Shown: positions 12,901-21,900 of the stretch, one piece after another
How the letters are laid out: each line of letters starts with the position of its first letter
How positions within the stretch are numbered: the stretch's first letter is position 1
Assembly (NCBI GenBank): GCA_030704615.1
Contig: CM060734.1
Coordinates: forward strand, 57,242,042 to 57,306,041
Length of the DNA: 64,000 nucleotides
From: Takakia lepidozioides
Lineage: Eukaryota; Streptophyta; Takakiopsida; Takakiales; Takakiaceae
Direction: 5' to 3'
Translations under genes and position numbers: made by a program
The notes under the pieces: model-generated
The model's database searches: none
The model's input: the letters and a program-made list of their open reading frames with translations, nothing else
Told to the model about the DNA's origin: nothing

Positions 12901-15900
12901 AAGCATTTCTGATCCTCATAATGGAAGACCTCAGTGAGAGATTGGGTTCCACTGAATAAACAGTGGAATCTCCCACGGATCTCGTAGTATAGAGGGCAGT
13001 AGAAGAAGTGTTTTCCCTGCTCCAGGGTAAAATAATTTCAGTCGTCCTTGGTCAAAAGGGGGAATGAAAGTTTGTATTCTGGAAATTAACATTCAAAGAC
13101 AGATATTCACCAAAATGTGTGGCAAGGTGCAAAGTGGAGCATTTCACAAGCATGACACCAACACTTCCAAAGAACATCAATTTTGTGGGGCGCTTCGCCA
13201 CTGAAGTACAGACGAAATACAATTCTCGTAAGCTATTCAGCACCAAGCATAGATGAACTCACATGAAAGTAACATATACTCCTGTTTTCACTCACGTAAT
13301 TGTGATTCTGTGGCAGTACGCCTCCAACAGTGATACATTACCTCTTGAGAGGCTTCTCACCTTCAGGAGCTCTGTGTCTTGACAGTCTAGCTAGAAATAG
13401 GTAGCCACAGACCACGCGACAAGGGTAGTTGCTTTCTGCAGGTCCAATTGTGTATGGCAGAACTACTCGTGTGCATAAGGTAAGTGCGAAAGACTTGAAA
13501 AATTCCATAACCTTGACATCAGAACAGACAGGTTGAGAACTGGACATACGGTTTTCCTGGTTAAGAGCACTTGTTTGATAATCCATTGCAAAGTCACGTA
13601 AAGCATGATGTCCAATCCCAGCTCCAATTATCTCCAGCATGTATGATGCTGGGTTCTGATGTGCTGGACATTCCAATACTCCAGGAAGCGAATGGAAGTA
13701 TTCCTGAAACAGCCATACTAGCATTATTCGGAGCCCCCATTGTCTTACATATACTGCCGGTTGGATGAAAACTCTGACAGTAACATCACCAACAGATACG
13801 ACTTACAAAAATGTGCAGATGAGTAGTAGGGTTCAAGTGTGGTTTCCCAAGCATGAGAAATGTTTTGCATAAATGTTGCACGGGAGTGAGCTCCCTACAA
13901 TAGACTGTCTCAGGCGTACCAAAAGGTCTTGTGCATCTTGTCCAGTAGGTCCAAAATATGCAATTTCTCCCCCACGCTTCAAGAGCAAGAGGTGATCAAA
14001 ACACATAAACAGGCGTCGGCTAGGTTGATGTATGGTGCAGATGATGCTACGCCCTGATCCGACTATATTAGAGATACCCCGCATCACAATATCCGCAGCT
14101 AGGCTGTCCAGCCCACTTGTTGGCTCATCAAGAAACAATATACTCGGGTTCGACACCTGCAAACCTGAGGACCAGTTACTTTGGAGTGCGAATTGGTCAG
14201 ACAGACTTCAATGGACTTTGTAGTCCAGTAGTATTACCAACCATCCCAAGATGTCAGACATATATGTATCGGACACTCTGAAAGCATTGACACCCAACAA
14301 AGACAACTAAATCATCTCTTGTAGTTGGAAATCTACATACAAGTTCAACGCCGATGGTGAGACGCTTTGCTTCCTCCTCTGAGAGTCCACCATCTCCAAT
14401 GTTACCCACCAGTTTGTTGCGAATGTTGTTCAACTCCAGCACAACCAGGACCTGAGCTGTTTCAAGTTAAAGGTTAATGGATCGTAAGCTAACTTAGAAT
14501 GAAGAGGCCCTTTTATGAAGCTAGGGGATATGTAATCTTGACCAGAATAAGATGCACTACAAGTCATTGATAACATCTCTGGAGAAGGGGTGTTGTGTCA
14601 AACAATTTACTGCATTGAAATGTAACCTAAATTGGTTCTGTATCCTGTGCCTGCCTATACCTCTTCGATGAATTTTTCCCGACAAGCAGAAGTAGTGTCT
14701 CTTGGAAGGCGAAGAGCACAACTAAACTCCAGAGACTCCTTGACCGTGATGAAATGAGTATGAATGTTGTTCTGCTCCACATATCTGTCAACAAGAGGAA
14801 AAATACCATTCTTACACACACTGAGCCACGTACTCACTTCCAACTGCTAGTGGCACAGTAATATCATTCATATGTGCTATTAAATTTGACACTTGGCTCT
14901 TACAGGAAGCCAGTATAGTAGGCTGAAGCTAGACATTTAGTTTATCACAGTGGAATCCTCTGACATAAGCATCCAGACCATTCCATCCAACTGACGCAAA
15001 GCTGATGTTGAATATCAGGAGTAATGTCACAGAAATTTCCAACACCCAATCTCGCCCCCAACTCACCCGGATATATGAGCAAATGTCTCTTGTACTTTAG
15101 GGTACCCATTGACAAGAATGTCACCAGTCATTCTGCCTATGGTTTTGCGGCCAGCAAGAACATCAAGCAGGGTTGTCTTCCCAGCACCACTGCTCCCCAT
15201 GAGGGCAGTCATAGTCTTTGGCTTTGAAAACCCTGAGACATTGGAAAGCAACTTCCGTGGATCTTTGCATCCCGGTATATCCACCTGGCGAATGAAACCA
15301 AGAAATCAGGTACAGCTGTTCAATTCCAAACGGCTTTACAAATATATCATATGATCTTCAATAAATTCTCAGTCAACTGAATCGATTCTTTAGAAACCCT
15401 GTAACTCCTGTAGCACTTTTAAGGTCTCTTAAAGACATCCAGGCAGAGCATTTTATACAGCAGATCGACCTAGTTTACACAAGTGGCAACTCCTCTGGAT
15501 GTTCAAACCTGCATGTTTGCACGGATTGTCCTGGTTTTGGTGTACATGCTGGTGGTTTCTAGTCATCTCCAGACCAGTGTTGGTTACCAAAACCCTCAAT
15601 TGAGATCTGTTACAGCAGCATATTCGCCACGACATACATACAGCCAGTCGATACAGCCAACAACTTACCAGGTGGCTGAACTACTTGTTCGCCATGCAGA
15701 AACAGTTGAAGTGGTTGCCGGGTCAGAATCCATATGGCCATAAACTCCTTCCCTATTAATCCAAGCTCTCCTTTAAAAATTGAGACAGCATGTAGTGCAA
15801 CTTCAAGTGATTCGTGATCACAGGCTCGGGCGGCCAGTCATCAAAGAAGTATTTAGATTTGCCTGTTATTGAAAGAACCATTACCTCATAAGTCAGCTGG

Positions 15901-18900
15901 TGGAAGGATAAAATCATGGGCTTGAACCTAATTGCGGATATTTTATTCACAGCAACAGAAGCACGAGCCCCTGCTGTATGTCGCACCATATCTTGATAGT
16001 ATACTTCTTTAGCCGCAAGGGACCCTCTAATAGATTTCACCTCTGGAACCTTGGCTGTCAGTTGGGGAGTAGACTTTGAAGAAGGTTGCAACTGGGCAGG
16101 AGGATGCTTCACCTGGCACAGATCAATACCAAACCAATCCCCGTGGCACGAACAAGGGGCAAGGGTGAGAGGAATAAGGAACCAGATAAAAAACTGGCTC
16201 ACACTCCATGAGAAATACCAGACAATTGATGAGTAGTATTTGTGCCACAGACTCATGTAAAGAACAACATGTGCACAGCATGGAGGTAGTTTTGAATTCA
16301 TTAGTTCACCTAGCAATGTAGAAGTACATTAATCCTGATAAGTGTATGCCACATTTCAATGTCCTAGTGATAACTGTAGAGCTAGATAACTGCAAATCAT
16401 ACCTCATCATGGCGTATGTTGACGATAGTGAAGAAACAGAGCAAAGTCAGCAAAGAGTAGTAGCAGCAAAGGACAGTGAGAGGAACCCAGACACCACGAA
16501 AGAATGTGGTGGGAAACTGGTAGAGATCCAGGTATGCTTGTCCAATTCTCATTTGTCCTTTGCCAATGCAATAACTAATGCTGTCACTGCAAGCCTGCAT
16601 AGATACAACAGCTTGTCAAATCAGGCCAGAGCCCTATATATCCAAATACATGGAAGGTGATGTGACTCCTCCAATGCTTCTGGAAAGGAAACTTCTTAGT
16701 CCTCTTTGCAATTGTCAATTCTTGAATTCAAATTGTACTGCTTCCATTCTTCTCCTCATAATCAGGGATTTGACAGGTCTGCACTTCAGGTCAGAAGAGC
16801 CTTGACAGACTACTAACTAAGGGAGGAAGAGGCTGACAATCATCTTGGCAAAGGCAAGAGAGATGGGAATGGTTTGTGTCTTTTCATTGAAGCGATGCCT
16901 TGCTGGTCAAGAAAGAGGGTTAGGATTGATAAGGCTGCATGTGGACTATGGGTTGGCAAATCTTCTCTCCAAAAGATGTTTGGAAGTTTCACGTCAGCAG
17001 ACTTTTGTACAGATTCTGGATGTCATTGGTGCTGAGTGTACCACTAGTCTTGTACATTCAAGCAAAGTACGGCAACTCATCAAGCCCTTGAGAAGGAACA
17101 TCATGATACAATATTATACGGTTCGTTGTCTGACACTATTTTCCTTCTTTCAAGTTTGTATTGTTGGTTGCGTTCACTTACTTGGTCATATCTACCAGAG
17201 AGGAACTCATTGCAAATTAGTGCTGTAACACCCCACTGAAGAGGGCTAATATAATAGACCCAGAGCCACCAACCAGGCACCTTGTTTCTACTGACCAAAA
17301 AACCAGAAAATAACAAAAAGAAGAGGATGAATAGACCTGCAGTGGGTACAAGAAGTAGTCAGGACTCAAAACGTTATGTTAGACTTGTGCTGTGGTTCAT
17401 CCCCTTTTCTCCATTCCCTACTACATACTGAAGTTCTCTAACCCTCTTCTCTATATATACAGACACAAAAGCCAAAATATATGGCACCCACATCACAAAA
17501 ATATATACACACACAAGGTTTACTACCACCCATATTTTCTCTGGACTTGACTGCTATTTTTGGATGGTGAGTATGGGAAGAGGGCGAAGATTTCTCTTTA
17601 AGAGGGTCAGATAAATAAAGCACAACTGATTCGAGTCTAGGTTCACAGAATCCAACTTGCTAGGGCATTTGCTGCTTCTTTTGTATGGCAAAATGAAACC
17701 ATAGCTCGCACGAATGCTGCAAAAGTGAGTGCCTCAACAAAGAGCACTAGTAGATATAAAATATAATGGGCTCCATTGTGGGCAGGGCTTAGCCCTGTTA
17801 GCCAGTATACAAGTGGAGTATATACGGCCATCTGCATTTCACCAAGGTAAACTGTTCAGCAAAGCACAACCACCTTAGGCCAAACTTTCTCCCATTCTTT
17901 AGCATTGGCTTTTGATGAAGAAAGATAAAGCAATGGCACAACTGGAACATAATGAATGAAAGACAACATGTGTCAAATGTTGTGCCACGGTACGCATCTC
18001 CACAGATTCTGGGAGAGCCAAAACAAGGAGCTTGCAAGGAGCAGCTCTGTAGCTGCCTGTACCAAATCCCATACCAATACACTCAGACAAACAGTTAAAT
18101 CCCCACTACCCTTTTCATATCCTCTTCCCACACCATGGTCATGAAATACGTGTAGAACAGTGTTGCACAAAAACCTCCCGGATGTATTATGTACGTCTGA
18201 AGTAGCCACTTTGCTACACATACTTCAACTGTGATATAGCTTTGTTGCAGTCTGCACGTGCATGACTGCAATATTTACAAGTTTCCATACCTCTATCAAA
18301 GTGTAGGGGAGCTGGCTGAGAGTGCAGGCAACCACAAAGGAACTGGGCCTAAAGAATCTTGCAGCATAATGCTTCTCAAACACCTACATGACAAAGTATT
18401 GGCAGTTATGCTCTGTCCTTTGGAAGAACACACAAAATGGCAGAACACACAACAGGAAAACACATGCATATGATTGGAATGGTGGACTAGAATGGAAGTT
18501 TGTCTCCTCCAATTTTAATTTACTCCCAGTAACACAACCAGAAAAGAGTGTTTTGGCAGCTCAATCAGACTATTTTCTGCAATGAAGCACACTGTCAGTT
18601 CACAATCCAGGAAAGCAAGCAAAGCATCTAATAAAAATGAACTTCCAATTCAGCCAATTTGAAATCTGCCAGAGCTTAACCTTCCGCTCATCTAGTTGTA
18701 TAGGTATCTGTGGCACAGTGTTCAATGATAGGGTCACGGTTGCAAGGAAAGTAAGAGACTTCCGTAAATCCATATCAGAGCGATGATGAGTATCTGGCAT
18801 TTGGTAAAATAGAGTCCCAGTGAATGTTCCTAAGATTGCAAGCTGCACATCCACTTACTGGATCAGATCACAGAAAAACTTGTCTAAATAATGTGCATTG

Positions 18901-21900
18901 GCTTCATGGCAACATTGTAACTACAGCAGTCAGAACTAGCAGATTTTGTGCCAAAAGGAAATGAAATGAAATGCTACTTTATACAGATTTTGTGCCAAGG
19001 TAAAGAAAGCTGATTAGGGACAAATACTAACCAAGCATACCCTCACAAATCCTTGGTACAGCAAGCATGAATTAGACCTCGTGGCACTAAGCAGCCAAGG
19101 TTGGCGGCAAAGATGCAGATTGCAAAGATAGTCAGTGTGACTCATCGTAAAAGGAATGGAACCAATGTCTTAAACCTGTAGCTTAATGAGCTCTGAAGAG
19201 ATCTGGTTTTCCATTTTAAAGTTGATAGACTACTGCACCTGCAACAGACGGGCATAGATGTAGGTCCGATTACGAATTAATAAGGTGGCCTGCCGTTTGA
19301 GCACTGTCCTGGTTGAGGGCCACCAGTCTTGGAGATATTCCTGGTCAAAAACCTTTGCAGCTGATTCATTTTCCTGCACAAAAGCAGAGTACAATGTCTT
19401 CTCATGTCAATGATGAAACCAAAAAATTGCTTGAAAATGAATATTTCAAAATGTTTTGCTAGACTCCTTGAAACTTACAGGATGTAATTAATTCACTGTA
19501 AGGATTCCTGCACCAAATTACCATGTCTTCTCATGTCAAGATTGAAACCAAAAAATTGCTTGAAAACAAATATTTCAAAATGTCTCGAAACTTACAGGAT
19601 TCAAATGATTCACTGTAAGGCGACTAGGCACCCACCCTCTATACAGTCATATAATGTGTAGAGTAATTCGTGACATAAATTACAAAACTGCCAAGGAATT
19701 ATCTGGAGTGTTCTCTACTCATTACAAATTTTCCATCCAGGTGCAAATATAGGTTCTTGATGCAGGCATACCTTTTCCAGAGGACGCTCGAGCTGCATGC
19801 GAACATTTCCAGTGACTTCCTGAACTCTGTTCACAATGTCTGCAGCATTGCAATCGCTCTCTGTGATGTATTCAAGTCTACCACTTCTGTGCACAATTCC
19901 TGTCACGCAGTCTCCCTCTGTTACTTGTGTTGTCTGTAGAATGTCAGCAACAGCTGCCATTCCTGTGGCTTCGACTTCAGTAACTACTATTCTTGCCCTT
20001 TGACCTGCTCCAAAGGCAATGCTGATGGATGAGAAGGAGTGAACTCGAAAATGCTTTGTAGACAAACTCTCGATTTGAAGTGAACTCTTTAAGCAGGTTG
20101 GGCAGGCTACCACTTGAAGGTCCACCAAACAGCAAACAACAGATTTTAAACAGCTAGGTGTCACATATAACCCCCAACAAGGAATTTCAGGGTCCACACT
20201 TGTTTCAGAGTCATGTTCACTCAAAGATGAACTAACTACCCTGCAAGCATGAAAACATTTGGCACAGGAACTTTGAAAAGGAATGGGACAGCTGCAGTGT
20301 ATCCAATAGTGTCGTGGTCTTCACCTCACCTGCCTTGCCAGCTCTGTCCATTAGTTTCAGGCCTAGAGGCTTTGCTGCTTCCAACCAAAGCTCATGGACA
20401 TTCTGCAACCAGGGTGAGTTACTCAACTTGGACTCCAACAAAAATATGTAGTATTGGTGGTCTCAAACCAAAAACTTTAGAAACCAGAAACAGTAATTTC
20501 GAATAGAATACAATCAATCAAACAGCACAGCCACAGCAGAGAATAGATGATGCTACCAGCAGATGTTTCCATCCTGTGGGGTTTCCAAGCACTCAAATTT
20601 AGTGGAGGTAACCTAATCAGCATGTTGACTATGGACCCATGACCCGAAACTAGTGCTCTCACTGCATTGGTGATTTATTGTTTCCGGAAGCAACACATTT
20701 GAATCTACTATGGATTATTGCATACCTCAGGGCTATTAACAACACGCAGGACATCTTTGTGCATATTGGAGTCCATATACACCTTCACAAAGTCGTTGAT
20801 TGTTAGATGTCTAGAACCAGGCTTCATAAATTGCAAGCCCTCTTTTGTGGCAACTTCCTGAAGAAAGTTGGGTACATCCACATGCTTTGGTTTCACGTAC
20901 CTGCAATCTGCAGCAAACTCGGTAAGTTCTTAGATGAACAATTACTTTCAGTGCATATAGTGAAAATCTAAAGAGTACAGTCAGTTGAAAGATGAGCAAG
21001 GTACAGACAAGAAGAGAAAACTCTGACCTCCAGTGACCCTACAAAACTACATAACCTTCAAGATTTGTCTGAGTATTTGTGTTTTACCCAAGTTCAGCGA
21101 AATACGGGAGCACATCTTCACGCGGTCCCTGATAAATGATGCGCCCTTCATGCATAACAATGAGCCTGCACAAAAAAAAAAGTGGCAAACAATTGACTAA
21201 GGAGAAAGACTGGATACTAGGCTCTTTCATTGTAGTTGTTCAGCTGAGCTAGTTTCAACCCATGAGGGCATAGGGCTTCCAAGAAGGACAACCATGCTTC
21301 ATGTCATGCCCTGTACTTGCTGTCGTTGTAAGATAAATGAAAGAGCAACCAACAATGATATATAACAGATCAACAACGACTACACGTGCTTGCAACTGCA
21401 TTTAAGACTGTTTTTGGCCGCCATCCAACGTAGCAAAGAGCATACAAATGCCGCCACAGACATGTCACCTGTCGAAAAGGTCGAACACTTCAGGGGAAGG
21501 CTGAAGCAATGAGAACAAGCAGGTGTATCTTCTTATCCTTGCAAATGTGCGAAATGCAGAAACAATATCATATGCAGCAGAGCTGTCAAGTCCCGTGCTG
21601 ATGTCGTCAAGGAAATAGACAAGAAAGGTGCCTGCCATGTGGAAGGCATCAGTTTTGATTTAACAGCATGACTACCGATCATAAGAGCAAAAGGCATTGC
21701 TTTATAGAACACTAGGAGGGAATTGTAGGCCGGTTTGTCATTATGAAATAGTAACTTCAGCACTCTGTGGATACCATGTCAGCAAGATGCCTTCAACCAG
21801 GCAACTTGAAGCAGTCTACAGTCTACACTTGTCTCACGGGGCCTTCTGTGGTTTCTTTCCTTCTTTCTCGAGCAATAGTTTTTATTTTTGGCTCTGGTTT

